57,377 bases of DNA. Source: CAZCVI01 sp964502145 (GTDB taxonomy: Bacteria; Acidobacteriota; Aminicenantia; UBA2199). The notes beneath the pieces are model-generated. The model ran no database searches. It had not been told where the DNA came from and saw only the letters and a program-made list of their open reading frames with translations. Position numbers and translations under genes: made by a program. This document shows, piece by piece, positions 34,352-44,332 of the stretch (position 1 is the first letter of the stretch; each line of letters begins with the position of its first letter). The DNA is taken from NCBI GenBank assembly GCA_964502145.1, contig CAZCVI010000042.1:1-57377 (forward strand), given 5' to 3'.

Positions 34352-35556
34352 TGCCCTATTTTAACTGCACATTCGTCAATGACCAGGGGAAATACAACTC
34401 CCGGGTCATCTTTGCCGATAACAAGGAAGAGATTATCAATAACTATCAAAACTCCGAGGAACAACTCCTCAAAGTACGGCGAAACTTCTCCCAGCTTAAT
34501 TTTTCAAAAATCTTTTCCAAAAAAATCAGCTACTTTGATTTTTTACTCTTCAACCAAAAGATGATCACCCTCTTGAGATCAGGCGTCTCCTTCATCAAGG
34601 GTCTGGAAATCGTGCTGAAAAACCTCAACAAAGGAACCCTGCGCGAAGTGTTACTACGTACCGATTCCGATATAAAAAACGGTATCCAGATATCCGATGC
34701 GTTCTCCTCCAACCAGATTCCTTTTCAAAAGATTTACAGCGCCTCCTTACTCGCTGGTGAACGAAGCGGCAGCCTTGAAGCTGTACTGGAACGTTTCAAC
34801 ACGTACCTTGGTAAAGTCGCCAGTCTCAGACGTAAAGTGATTAGCAGCCTCTCTTATCCCGTGATCCTCTTTGTTGTCATGATTGCCATGGTGCTCATTA
34901 TCCTTATTTATGCCATTCCCAAATTCTCCTCCTTTTACCAGGACTTTGAAGCCGAATTACCCCCCCTCACCCTATTTTTTGTTTCCACCGGTCAATATTT
35001 ACAGGATAACGCCATTATTATTGTCGCGCTCTTTTTTTCCATCTATTTTTCCCTCAAAACCATCGAACGGTTCAATCCCCATATCATTATCTTTGACCGC
35101 ATGAAACTCCGTATCCCGTTTATCGGGAAAATTATCTTGGAAAATGCCATCACCGTGTTTTCCCGGACCCTTGCCATACTCATTGCGGGTGGTATCCCCG
35201 TTCCTGAAGCCACCCAGATCGCCTGCGCTACCTTTTCCAATAAATCGTTTATCGCCCAGATGAAACATGTGCCCGATAAAATCCGCGAGGGTATCCTTCT
35301 CTCCGATGTGCTTGAGGAAGTTGAATTTATTCCCGGTGTGTTAGTCGAAGTCATCCGCGTCGGCGAATCTTCTGGCAATCTCACCAATGTGCTCAATGAA
35401 AATGCCGATGCCTTTGAAAACTCCATTGACGCCAAGGTTAACTCCCTCATCTCCATGATTGAACCCATTCTTATCGTGTTTATGGGCGTCGTGATTGCTT
35501 TTATGTTAATTTCCGTTTATTTACCAATCTTTAGTACAGTGGATATTGTAAAATGA
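34351..35556 (+). CDS. GspF/PilC-like inner-membrane platform protein
   Basis: The 401-residue protein has a short N-terminal cytosolic part followed by two copies of the T2SF domain (about 60-190 and 265-395). It has three transmembrane helices, and each copy has the FxRxLxxLLxxGVPxxxAL-like segment (for example FNQKMITLLRSGVSFIKGLEI). GspF/PilC proteins form the membrane platform on which the assembly ATPase drives pseudopilin or pilin polymerisation. It overlaps serS by one base and the ATPase gene by ATGA, so serS and the machine genes are translationally linked. Confidence 0.93.
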   Translation: MPYFNCTFVNDQGKYNSRVIFADNKEEIINNYQNSEEQLLKVRRNFSQLNFSKIFSKKISYFDFLLFNQKMITLLRSGVSFIKGLEIVLKNLNKGTLREVLLRTDSDIKNGIQISDAFSSNQIPFQKIYSASLLAGERSGSLEAVLERFNTYLGKVASLRRKVISSLSYPVILFVVMIAMVLIILIYAIPKFSSFYQDFEAELPPLTLFFVSTGQYLQDNAIIIVALFFSIYFSLKTIERFNPHIIIFDRMKLRIPFIGKIILENAITVFSRTLAILIAGGIPVPEATQIACATFSNKSFIAQMKHVPDKIREGILLSDVLEEVEFIPGVLVEVIRVGESSGNLTNVLNENADAFENSIDAKVNSLISMIEPILIVFMGVVIAFMLISVYLPIFSTVDIVK

Positions 35557-37088
35557 CAAGAGAAATCGATTTAACAACTATTAAAATTGATTATGAACTG
35601 CTCCGCAAGTTTCCCGCCGAATTTATGATTAAAAATCTCTTCTTCCCCCTCGTGGAAAAAGAGAACACCATCGAAGTTGCCATGTTCGACCCCGATAACC
35701 TTGATAAAATCACCATCATGGAGAACTTTATCCAGAAACGGGTTTTCCCGATCAAAGCAGCCAAAGATGATATTGAAAGAATCTTAAAAAAAAGCGATAC
35801 CTTCACCAAGGTCCTGACCGATAAGACCGAAAGCTTTTTTATGAAAAAAAGCATCGAGGAAGTTGAGGAAGAATCTCTTTCCCTCGATAAAATAACTGAA
35901 GAAGACGATTCCGTCATCAAACTACTCAACAATATCGTCTTCACCGCTGTCAACAAAAAAGCCTCTGACATCCATATCGAAGTGCAGGGTCATTCCGTGT
36001 GTATTAAATTTCGTATCGACGGTATCCTCACCCAGATCATGGAACCCCTTGATAAAGTCTTCCACTCCCCCCTCATCACCCGCTTAAAAGTCGTGTCCGA
36101 ACTTGATATTGCCGAACGTCGTGTTCCCCAGGACGGGCGCTTCCGTATGAAGTTCAAAACCAAGACCATTGACTTCCGCGTCTCCATCATGCCCGCCGTG
36201 TACGGCGAAAATGCTGTCATCCGTATCCTCGACCGCGAAATGATCACCGAGAGCATCGGCGAACTACGCCTCGCCGAACTCGGCTTCTCCGATTACCTCA
36301 TTGAAAACCTCAATTATTATATCCGTCAACCCTACGGCATGTTCCTGGTCACCGGTCCCACAGGTAGCGGCAAAACCACCAGCCTGTATGCCGCCTTAAA
36401 TGAAATCAAAAGCCCCGAAGACAAGATAATCACTATCGAAGACCCTGTCGAATACCAGATTGACGATATCACCCAGATTCCTGTCAATGAAAAAAAGGGT
36501 CTTACCTTTGCCCGTGGTCTTCGTTCCATTTTGCGTCATGACCCCGATAAAATCATGGTCGGTGAAATACGCGACCCAGAAACCGCCCAGATTGCCATCC
36601 AATCCGCGCTCACCGGACATCTTGTGTTTACTACCGTGCATGCCAACAATGTCTTTGATGTGCTCGGACGTTTTATTCATATGGGCATTGATACCTACAG
36701 TTTTATTTCCGCCTTAAACTGCGTCGTCGCCCAACGACTCGTGCGCAAATTGTGCGTCAACTGCAAGATCAGTTTCCAACCCGATGAGGCTTACCTCAAG
36801 GAAAACCGCATTAAAAAGGAGTCCCTGAACGTTCCCATATTTCGTGCTGGCGGCTGCCCCGAATGCTCCGAGACAGGATATTCCGGCAGAACTGTCATCG
36901 GCGAAATACTCGAACTTTCCGACGAAATCAAAGAGATGATTCTCGAAAAAAAACCCCTCTCCGAATGCAAAAAACAAGCCATGAAACAAGGCATGATCCC
37001 TATCCGTAACAACGGCTTCGAAAAGGTCAAACTTGGAATTACCAGCTTTGAAGAATTGAACAGGGTGACAATAAAAGAATGGTTATAG
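35553..37088 (+). CDS. GspE/PilB-like assembly ATPase
   Basis: The 511-residue AAA-type ATPase has an N-terminal GspE-N domain (about 1-95), then the Asp box and the Walker A motif GPTGSGKT (268-275). His-box motifs follow in ALTGHLVFTTVHAN. A zinc-binding tetracysteine element is formed by CVNC and CPEC about 40 residues apart. It hydrolyses ATP at the cytosolic face to power pilus or pseudopilus extension. The zinc motif and length fit PilB/GspE rather than PilT. It overlaps its neighbours by four and ten bases. Confidence 0.95.
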   Translation: MTREIDLTTIKIDYELLRKFPAEFMIKNLFFPLVEKENTIEVAMFDPDNLDKITIMENFIQKRVFPIKAAKDDIERILKKSDTFTKVLTDKTESFFMKKSIEEVEEESLSLDKITEEDDSVIKLLNNIVFTAVNKKASDIHIEVQGHSVCIKFRIDGILTQIMEPLDKVFHSPLITRLKVVSELDIAERRVPQDGRFRMKFKTKTIDFRVSIMPAVYGENAVIRILDREMITESIGELRLAELGFSDYLIENLNYYIRQPYGMFLVTGPTGSGKTTSLYAALNEIKSPEDKIITIEDPVEYQIDDITQIPVNEKKGLTFARGLRSILRHDPDKIMVGEIRDPETAQIAIQSALTGHLVFTTVHANNVFDVLGRFIHMGIDTYSFISALNCVVAQRLVRKLCVNCKISFQPDEAYLKENRIKKESLNVPIFRAGGCPECSETGYSGRTVIGEILELSDEIKEMILEKKPLSECKKQAMKQGMIPIRNNGFEKVKLGITSFEELNRVTIKEWL

Positions 37089-37891
37089 AAAACTTTTTCA
37101 TCCACTACCAGAAACCTGCCCAGTATCTCTACTGGGGCGAAAATTACCTGGATTTTTACGGCGTAACCGGCCCGGATAAAACCATCAAGAAAATAAAAAC
37201 CTTCAATAATATCTCCCTACTTGATATCACCTCCGCCCAGTTCCAACCCATCGCCAGGGAATTACCCGCTTTGGATACCGGCGTCCTCTTAAACTCCGGG
37301 AACTTTATATTTAATATCTTCGAATTTGAAAAGTTCCCCTTTCAGGAAAAATTAAAAAAAGAACTTGTGGAGTGGCGTCTAAAAAAAGTCTTTCCCGAAA
37401 GCATCGACGATTACGAGCATCATTTTTTCTCCCTGAAAAAAACACGCGTCTTTTCCATTCTTATCAAAAAGAATATCAAAGCAAAAATCCAACAACTTTT
37501 CCAAGACAACAATATCCCTCTTATTTATATTGGGAATTCCACCGTCGAGATGATCAATTACATGGCCAAAGCAGGAAAATCCGCTCCCGACTTCTTCATT
37601 GAAATTGATAAAAATATCACTATCGTCGTGTTCCAAGAAAACGGCTTACCCTATTACATCCGTAAATTTAGAAGTGACCAGGCCCAAGACCTCGTCGACG
37701 AGGTTATCAAAACCAGTAAGTTCGTCAAAAATAGTTATGCCAAAGTTCCTGTCACTTATTCTATTACCGCTGATCGGCCCCATTCCGACCTCGATTTTCA
37801 TTTTATCCACGACCAATTCGCCCAACTCAAACTCGTGGCACGGGATATTAAAGATAGAGACCAACTCTTTTTTCCGGGAAAAAAACGATGA
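37079..37891 (+). CDS. PilM/GspL-like assembly protein
   Basis: The 270-residue protein lacks a transmembrane helix and shows low-complexity alternation of strands and helices. EWRLKKVFPESIDDYEHHFF and the IEIDKNITIVVFQENGLPYY segment resemble the actin-like fold of PilM and the cytosolic part of GspL. The family is recognised mainly by context, since the next genes are PilN-like and PilO-like. It is shorter than PilM (about 350), so some subdomains may be missing. It would link the ATPase to the inner-membrane PilN/PilO pair. It overlaps the ATPase gene by ten bases and the next by four. Confidence 0.7.
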   Translation: MVIENFFIHYQKPAQYLYWGENYLDFYGVTGPDKTIKKIKTFNNISLLDITSAQFQPIARELPALDTGVLLNSGNFIFNIFEFEKFPFQEKLKKELVEWRLKKVFPESIDDYEHHFFSLKKTRVFSILIKKNIKAKIQQLFQDNNIPLIYIGNSTVEMINYMAKAGKSAPDFFIEIDKNITIVVFQENGLPYYIRKFRSDQAQDLVDEVIKTSKFVKNSYAKVPVTYSITADRPHSDLDFHFIHDQFAQLKLVARDIKDRDQLFFPGKKR

Positions 37892-38439
37892 AAATCAGAT
37901 ACAACATTGCAGACCAAAAGAAAATCAATTATTTCAAGTTTGTTCTCTTTGCCGTAATTTTATTCCTCATAGCTCTGATCCTGCTGGTTGCCGGTATCTA
38001 TCAACTGTCCTCCACAGCCAAGCAGTTCCGGGACGATAAAGACAAGATACAGTCCTATAAGGATAAAATCGAGGATATCAATAAAAGAGAAGTCCAACAA
38101 ACCCAGGCAATCGCCACCATCAAGGCCAAATGGAGCAGAAAACAACTGTATATCAATTCCCTCATCACTGATAAAATGTTCCCCTATCTTGAAAAACTCG
38201 ATAAACTCGAAAAATTATTCCCGGCTGGTGCGTTTATTCGCCACATCAACTTGAATCCCAAAGACAATGAATTAATACAAATGACCATCAGCGCCATGTC
38301 CCCACAGAAACTTTTGGAAACCTATAGCGTGTTCTTGAAATACGATCTCGTGATCCAAAACGAACCGCCCACCGAACCCGGCGAGCTCTGTGAAGCCAGT
38401 ATCATTATACGGTTGAAAAATGAAAACCAAGCTAAATAA
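37888..38439 (+). CDS. PilN-like inner-membrane assembly protein
   Basis: The 183-residue protein has a cytosolic N-terminus beginning MKIRYNIADQKK, one transmembrane helix (about 18-42) and a coiled-coil segment (about 48-80). A small ferredoxin-like periplasmic domain follows. This is the PilN (or GspL C-terminal) layout, and its position between PilM-like and PilO-like genes supports the call. The conserved N-terminal motif that binds PilM would be in the first ten residues. It overlaps both neighbours, by four and 20 bases. Sequence similarity within this family is always low. Confidence 0.7.
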   Translation: MKIRYNIADQKKINYFKFVLFAVILFLIALILLVAGIYQLSSTAKQFRDDKDKIQSYKDKIEDINKREVQQTQAIATIKAKWSRKQLYINSLITDKMFPYLEKLDKLEKLFPAGAFIRHINLNPKDNELIQMTISAMSPQKLLETYSVFLKYDLVIQNEPPTEPGELCEASIIIRLKNENQAK

Positions 38440-38989
38440 TATCATAAATAAGAACATAACTAAAATAATTGTTTATGCTGTCAGCGGTCTGTTTGCCGTT
38501 TGTCTCGTCTTTTTCGTTGTGGCTGCCATCTATTCCTCAGTGGACAGGATGTCGGGCGGTAATATTAAAGAAAGACTCGCCGAATATGAAACCATTATCC
38601 AGAACGCCACTACCCGGGAAACCTCCCGCAGCCAATGGCGAAACATTGATGATATTTTCAAAAAATTCAAAAACGACTATCTCTTGAAAATGGATGACTA
38701 TTCCCAGCTCCGCACCGAGTTACAAGTTATCTTAAACAAAAACCGACTCCGCCTAATCGGCAGAAAAGGAATGCGTCACGAGTACAGCTCCACGTTCCCC
38801 GATATCATACGCGTCACTATCACCTTTTCCGCTGCCGGGATTTATCCCGATTTTAAACGCTTCATCCATGAGATCACCACCCAAACCTATCCTAAAAAAA
38901 TGGTTCTCTTCCGCAATATCCAGATCAGTAAAAAGGAACAGGGAGAGATTATAGGCGACTTTGCCATGGAGACCTATCTTGCCAATTAA
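38420..38989 (+). CDS. PilO-like inner-membrane assembly protein
   Basis: The 189-residue protein has a short cytosolic tail, one transmembrane helix (about 14-36), a coiled coil (about 45-95) and a C-terminal ferredoxin-like domain (about 105-185). This is the PilO/GspM architecture. It probably forms a heterodimer with the PilN-like product and holds the lipoprotein or GspC-like subunit encoded next. The gene overlaps its neighbours by 20 and 29 bases. The call rests on topology and gene order rather than on strong motifs. Confidence 0.68.
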   Translation: MKTKLNNIINKNITKIIVYAVSGLFAVCLVFFVVAAIYSSVDRMSGGNIKERLAEYETIIQNATTRETSRSQWRNIDDIFKKFKNDYLLKMDDYSQLRTELQVILNKNRLRLIGRKGMRHEYSSTFPDIIRVTITFSAAGIYPDFKRFIHEITTQTYPKKMVLFRNIQISKKEQGEIIGDFAMETYLAN

Positions 38990-39551
38990 ATTAAAGCTGC
39001 TATATAAATGGAAATATAATTGGAAAACACTCTTGCCAATTTTTATAGCAATCGTGTTTTTATGGATGACCCCAGCCACGTTTCTTCGTGCCGAGGAAAT
39101 CCTCACTCTTAAAAAACTCGAAAAAAAGGCCAAGGAGTTCTCTATTTCCCGTGATATTTTTTCCCCTGATACCATGGCCCCACCCGTGCAGGCCATGCAG
39201 TCCGTTCCTGTCCCCCAGGTTGTGGAAACCCCGCCCGAGGAGGAACCCAAGGTCGAAGAAAAAGAAGATATCGAAGCTGAAATCAGGAGAAGTTTGTTTT
39301 TTGAAGGGTATGTCATCAAGCACCCCAAGAATTTTGCCCTGGTTAGCGCCAACGGAGAATTCTTCGCGGTCGGCAACGGGGACTTATTGATGGATAAAAT
39401 TAAAATAATCAAAATAGATAAAAAAACCATTACCGTGGAAGTCGATTCCAAAACTTTTGACCTCCAGCTTAAAGGGGATAATTCCAATGAACAAAATTTC
39501 ACTCAACAAAATCAAAGAGAACAAAATGAAAGAGAAGAAAATGAACAATAA
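38961..39551 (+). CDS. PilP/GspC-like periplasmic linker protein
   Basis: The 196-residue frame carries one hydrophobic segment (about residues 24-44), a proline- and glutamate-rich linker (about 70-105), a small beta domain (about 110-160; FFEGYVIKHPKNFALVS) and a Q/N/E-rich tail. This matches the HR domain of GspC or the beta domain of PilP, which connects the inner-membrane ring to the secretin. The start is uncertain: TTG at 38961 gives the longest frame, while ATG at 39066 would cut into the hydrophobic segment. It overlaps the secretin gene by about 11 bases if that starts at 39541. Confidence 0.65.
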   Translation: MPWRPILPIKLKLLYKWKYNWKTLLPIFIAIVFLWMTPATFLRAEEILTLKKLEKKAKEFSISRDIFSPDTMAPPVQAMQSVPVPQVVETPPEEEPKVEEKEDIEAEIRRSLFFEGYVIKHPKNFALVSANGEFFAVGNGDLLMDKIKIIKIDKKTITVEVDSKTFDLQLKGDNSNEQNFTQQNQREQNEREENEQ

Positions 39552-41709
39552 AAATTTTGTACCGGTTTTAACCCGCTTAACTATCCCGTTATTAATGATT
39601 CTCTTCATATCCGGTTGTGCCACCGTTTCCCACCAGCAAAAGAGTGGCATGTCCCTGTTCCACTCCGGCAGATATGATGAGGCTGTTAGAGCGTTGGAAA
39701 AAGCGTATCGGATAAAACCCAATAACGAGACCCAGGTCGCGTTGTTCCGGGCCCAGTTAAATAGTTACTACACCCATCTGGCTAAAGCCCGTAACCACAA
39801 AGATGCCAAACAAAAAGAAGCCGCTCTCAAGGAATACCAGATCGCGTTGCGTATCTTTCCCGGTAATACGAAACTCCAAGGTGAGATTGATGAGTTCATG
39901 GAAGTGAAAAAAGAAAAGCCCCAGCCCTTCATGACCACTATTAAAGCCCCCGTACAACTGAAACTCAATTCTAAAGAAAAAATGTCCCTCAATCTCCGCA
40001 ATACCCCGATCACCAAGATATATAAACTGGTTGGCAAATCCTATGGTGTTAATTTTATCTTTGACAAGGATTTCCGCGATTTTGTGTACAGTATTGATAT
40101 CGAGGGCATTGGTTTTTATGAGATATTAAACCAACTCGGCATGATTGGCAGTACCGAGTACCGCATTCTTGATCAATCCTCGCTGCTTATTTATCCCAAC
40201 ACCACGTTTAAGAAAAGAACCTTCGGCTTAAAAGGCGTGAAAGTGTTTCAGCTCGCCAATGTGAAGGCTGAAGAGGCAAAAAAGTTGCTCATGACCGTGT
40301 TTCGCGAACAACAAATTCAAGTTCAGGAAGATGTGGCCCTTAACACGTTGATTGTTAAAACCGAGTTTATTACCCTCCAGGAAATCGAGCGGTTTTTAAA
40401 TTCCATAGATAAACGAAAGAGCGAGGTGGCCATAGATATACAAATATTAGAAGTCACCAAGAGCCTGATCAATGCCATGGGCGTCAATTACGGCGATATC
40501 ACTAAACCCATGACTTCTATTACCGGTGGGTATGAAGCGAGAACCACGGCTACGGATGGTAGCGTGACCAGTACGATTCTTAATAATATTCCTCTTAACC
40601 GACTCGATAAAACCGTTTTTTTTGCTTCCATTCCCAGTGCCGCGATTGCCTTTTTGGAATCCGTCGATAATAGTAAAGTTATTGCCAGACCCAATTTGCG
40701 TGGTATAGACAGCGAGGAGATCAAGTTTATGGTGGGTGATGAAGTTCCCGTGCCTCAAACTCAATTTCAAGCTGGCGCTGCTGGCGGAGTTAACAATGTT
40801 CCCGTCACCACTTATCAATACAAAAACGTTGGTGTCGAGGTAAAAGTCACCCCTTATATTCACAAGGATAACGAGATCACCCTCAAAATAAAGCTCACTA
40901 TCAATTCCATCGCTGGTTATGAAAACAGTTTCCCTATTTTTGGCAAACGCGAATTAGAAAACGTCATTCGTCTCAAAGAGGGTGAGACCAATATTATCGG
41001 TGGTTTTATTCGCGATGAAATACGCAAAGGTATGAAAGGTATTCCCGGATTTTCCCGGCTCCCCATTATCGGAAAATTATTCGGCGCTTCCGGTGACACC
41101 GTGAAACAAACTGACCTAATCTTTTCTATTACCCCGCGCATCATCCATCGTGCTGAAATTTCCGATGCAGATCAACAAACCATCTGGAGCGATACCCCGA
41201 TCAATACTCCAGGCAGCATGGAAATGCCCGAAACCATGCCTGAAACCATGCCTGAAAATATGCCCGAGAATCGCGATCAAATCATGGACGAAGCTGAAGC
41301 TGGGAGACAGGAAGAGAGCAATACTGCGCTCATCATCTCTCCCGCCAAACGTCGCGCACCTATCAATACCATCTCTTTTTTTACGATTCGTCTCAATACC
41401 CAGGCCAAACTCGCCTCCCTTTCTGTCAGTGGGGCCATTACTGGCGGTAAAGCCGTTATTGAGGAAGTGAAAACCGATTTTTTCGGCCAAGCCAAGGTTG
41501 ATGTCTTAAAAAATTCCTCTGAAAGTTCCTTCGACCTTGGCTTTTCCTTTCCCCCCGAAGATTTCCGGGCCAATGTGATCGCCCAATTAAGAATTAAATT
41601 CACCGAAAAAGGAAATTATACCATCAATCTCACCAATCTTAGCGCCATTGCCAAAGACCGGCAGTCTGTTGAAATGAAAGGCAACACTGCCGAAATCGAA
41701 GTTTATTAA
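39541..41709 (+). CDS. Secretin (GspD/PilQ-like lipoprotein) with a cohesin-like C-terminal domain
   Basis: The 722-residue protein has a lipoprotein signal (lipobox FISGC), a TPR-like N-terminal region (about 30-115) and an STN domain (about 135-200). NolW-type N domains and the secretin pore domain (about 300-545) follow, with VGDEVPVPQTQF and the C-terminal GGFIRDE and LIFSITPRI motifs. Then comes a linker with four MPET/MPEN tetrapeptides and a final 110-residue beta domain resembling cohesin, ending EIEVY. It forms the outer-membrane channel of the machine encoded upstream. Upstream in-frame ATGs (39457, 39487) are possible starts; 39541 places the signal peptide at the N-terminus and has GAGAAG upstream. 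Confidence 0.88.
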   Translation: MNNKNFVPVLTRLTIPLLMILFISGCATVSHQQKSGMSLFHSGRYDEAVRALEKAYRIKPNNETQVALFRAQLNSYYTHLAKARNHKDAKQKEAALKEYQIALRIFPGNTKLQGEIDEFMEVKKEKPQPFMTTIKAPVQLKLNSKEKMSLNLRNTPITKIYKLVGKSYGVNFIFDKDFRDFVYSIDIEGIGFYEILNQLGMIGSTEYRILDQSSLLIYPNTTFKKRTFGLKGVKVFQLANVKAEEAKKLLMTVFREQQIQVQEDVALNTLIVKTEFITLQEIERFLNSIDKRKSEVAIDIQILEVTKSLINAMGVNYGDITKPMTSITGGYEARTTATDGSVTSTILNNIPLNRLDKTVFFASIPSAAIAFLESVDNSKVIARPNLRGIDSEEIKFMVGDEVPVPQTQFQAGAAGGVNNVPVTTYQYKNVGVEVKVTPYIHKDNEITLKIKLTINSIAGYENSFPIFGKRELENVIRLKEGETNIIGGFIRDEIRKGMKGIPGFSRLPIIGKLFGASGDTVKQTDLIFSITPRIIHRAEISDADQQTIWSDTPINTPGSMEMPETMPETMPENMPENRDQIMDEAEAGRQEESNTALIISPAKRRAPINTISFFTIRLNTQAKLASLSVSGAITGGKAVIEEVKTDFFGQAKVDVLKNSSESSFDLGFSFPPEDFRANVIAQLRIKFTEKGNYTINLTNLSAIAKDRQSVEMKGNTAEIEVY

Positions 41710-41806
41710 TATCGCACTCTTTTTTTTTACTTTTCTCCCCTCCCCGGTAGAAAAGCTCTCGCCAGCAACCCAAATAAAATTAAAGTAACAAAGCAGCCAA
41801 TTAATC

Positions 41807-42280
41807 GTAAGCGCTCAATTAACCACATCTTTTCAACTAAGAAGTAGTATGCCATAATGTGTCCAGAAATTTTTAGGAGGCGTCAATGGCAGAATTAATT
41901 CCGGTAGAGTCCGGCGGTTTGTTTAATTTTTGGAAATTCCATATAATGCGTTATGAAGATAGCGGTCTTTCTGGCCTATAGTATTGCATCAGAGAAGGTA
42001 TTAGTTACCCAAGATTTCATTATTGGAAACAGAAACTGAATAATTCTTTATTCTCACTATCTGGTCCATTAAAGTTAGTGCAGGTTCCAGTTGATTTTCT
42101 AGCCCCTTCCCCCGGACCAGTAGAAGCAGAAAAATCTATCCATGTTTGCTTGATGCACGACTATCAGCATATCATAATCGCTTGCTTGATGGTAATTACC
42201 GCTTGCTCTTGAACAAAAAAAGATCTCTTTTTATATGGAATAACCTTGTGGATAAGCCGCTTGATCACTAAGATATTTTT
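41807..42280 (+). pseudogene. IS66-family remnant (tnpA-like accessory gene plus start of tnpB)
   Basis: The IS66-type end GTAAGCGC stands at 41807. An AGGAGG site and ATG at 41886 open a frame reading FWKFHIMRYEDSGLSG, a TAG, then YCIREGISYPRFHYWKQKL and FLAPSPGP. These are the hallmarks of the IS66 accessory protein TnpA. The nonsense codon (41979-41981) and altered C-terminus show decay. Just downstream, in another frame, GNYRLLLNKKRSLFIWNN looks like the start of TnpB. The rest of the element, including the large transposase, is gone. The 41710-41806 stretch after the secretin gene is otherwise featureless. Confidence 0.7.
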
Positions 42281-42312
42281 TTGGTTTTCCATTGCAATTA
42301 CCTCTTGATAGT

Positions 42313-43566
42313 TAGTGTCTGTCCGAAAAGTCCCATTTTTTCAAAGCTCACCACGGGAATACGTTAATATATAACAATTTCGGGGCGGTCGTCTCAATAA
42401 TATAGGTAGAGTTCGTACAAATTTGACCTTTTTCTCGCACCTCACCAACATTTAGTCTGGCTTAAACCCTATTATTCAATTTTTCTTCCGCACTCATCCC
42501 TTATTTTCATACACCCAGCATATATAATTGTTTCTTCGCTAAAACAGTTACAGTTATGCGGCCTCGCGTAATTGCTTATCCAACCTAACTGCTTCAATTG
42601 CCTTCTTCTTTTCCTTTAATTTTTTGACTTCCTTTGAATGGATTATACAGCCCAACTTCTCAATATTTCTTGCCAGTATCGCGCAAGATACATATTTCTT
42701 AAATCCCACAATCCCGTGATCCAGGCATCTATCAAAACCATGATTTTCAAGTCCGTTTATCCCAGACTCTACCGCCGAATGACTTCGTCTTCCTCTCACA
42801 AAATCCGGCGAATTCTCCAGCAACCTATCCTGGTATCATCCTTAGAGGTGGAGCGTTTCAGGTTTTGAGAATTGCGAAATGACCGTCTTATCTTTCTTAT
42901 ATTCGATCTACTATTGCGCCAACCCCTTTGGCCAGCAGCACTGCATACCCGCGATATTAAGGTAATCACTTTGCGAATGGGATCAAATAGCAAATTAACA
43001 AGTATTTCCGGGGTGAACAAAGAAACATTATCAACAATGGTTTGCCGGTTATATAATTTTTTTTCAACAATAAGACCGTGACCCTTCATATCTCGTATCA
43101 TCTTATGGTTGTTGGCAATATTGTGAAGTTTGTCGTAATCCCAGTTGCAACTAAGTTTTACACAACCCAATATCAATATTTTCCACAAATCCATACCTGG
43201 TCTACCATTTTCAGGATTGATATTTCCTTGAATAAGCTCTTTCAGTATTGCAAAGACTTTTTCTTTGAGTTCAGTATTACAGTAAATATACTGCAATTCC
43301 AGAAGCACTTTGAGTATTTCATCCCTGCACTTAAGGTCAATTTCAATTTTGGCAATGTCTGTTTGCCCTAACTTCTTTTGGGGGGTAATTGTATTTCTCA
43401 TTTTGCACCTCGAGTATATTAAGCTATTAAATGATGAAAATGGAACGGATCAACATTGGTTTAATTGATAATTGTTGATTAAAATTTAATTTATGGATTT
43501 TCAATAAATTATTTCTTCAAAGAAACCCTAACCCAATATCTTTCGACACTTTTCGGGCAGACACTA
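42313..43566 (-). mobile_element. Decayed ISNCY-family insertion sequence
   Basis: Inverted repeats TAGTGTCTGTCCGAAAAGT (42313-42331) and ACTTTTCGGGCAGACACTA (43548-43566) match at 18 of 19 positions and delimit 1254 bp. The only gene inside is the broken transposase at 42554-43401. No clear target-site duplication is seen. The right end abuts the duplicated block beginning at 43564. Confidence 0.8.
42554..43401 (-). pseudogene. ISNCY-family transposase, internally deleted and frameshifted
   Basis: The N-terminal piece (from 43401) reads LGQTDIAKIEIDLKCRDE, LQYIYC, ELKEKVFAIL, GRPGMDLWKILILG and NWDYDKLHNIANNH. It is the DNA-binding and opening part of a recognisable ISNCY transposase. The C-terminal piece (42554-42823, another frame) holds HSAVESGINGLENHGFDRC and GIVGFKKYVSCAILARN. 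The central catalytic region of roughly 150-200 residues is missing, and the pieces are in different frames. Intact relatives have about 430 residues. The element cannot move by itself. Confidence 0.8.
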
Positions 43567-43940
43567 CCTACCATGAAATTGCTCTTTTAGATTTCATTGG
43601 TCTCAGGGCGAGGCGTCCCGTTTATACATGATAATCAAAAGTTCTATTTTAGTTTATCATGATAAACATAAACTATGTTTTACTTTATCATGATATTTCA
43701 ACCCAAGTTTGCTTTTTTTAACCTTCTGTCAACATCAATCAGAGAAATAATTTTTCTTCCAAGAAATGCGCCTGAAATTGTATCCAAATACAGGTTTTCG
43801 CCGCTTATTAATGCGCCAGGATGGCGCGTCTACAAAAAACATACGGCTTGGTGCGTGCAAATTGGTAAATATTTAAACATTTTAACGCACCGAGCGGATG
43901 GATTGAATGGCCTTGCTGCATTGTTGTGTAGAGTTGAAAT
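43564..43940 (+). repeat. Large direct repeat, copy 1 (about 375 bp)
   Basis: Except for short insertions and substitutions, this block is repeated at 45918-46266. It contains several TTATCATGATAA palindromes, one GTAG-headed REP (43813-43833, minus orientation) and an inverted repeat around GGTGCGTG...ACGCACC. It has no coding frame of note. The two copies flank the 40-bp array and the hicBA pair. Confidence 0.85.
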
Positions 43941-44332
43941 GTCCTATTTTTGTATTTTTGGCTGACTGTTTTGTATCGCCGTCCTTTTGCATGGCTTTTG
44001 CGGCGATTCATACTGTATTTCGTGGCTTCAGGTGGCATTTCGACATGACTGTGGTGCAATTAAATGCTTCTGTGTGGCTATTGGGCAGAATTGTTTTGTC
44101 TTGCGAGATTCTTAAATTGTATCGTCACCTTATTGAGAGAAAATGTTTGGTCACAAAATGCAACGTCGAGTTCTTTGAGTTGGGTGACTGGTTCATGGGA
44201 TCGGTTTATAACATTACCTGGAGACGTTAAAACACAACCCAATCGCTTTGGTTGGTCATTAAATTGTATTCCAGCAGCACTGTTACATTTTAATCATAAG
44301 AAGAACATAAATGCGTTGCCTTTAAACAATAG
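43941..44332. other. Intergenic stretch without identified gene
   Basis: About 390 bases between the large direct repeat and the MITE-like element. An open frame of 107 codons exists but has no ribosome site, no recognisable domain and starts inside the repeat. The sequence may be old coding remnant. Nothing else was recognised. Confidence 0.4.

Noticed and set aside
43907..44230. 107-codon plus-strand frame
   Set aside because: It starts inside the large direct repeat, has no ribosome site and shows no recognisable domain.
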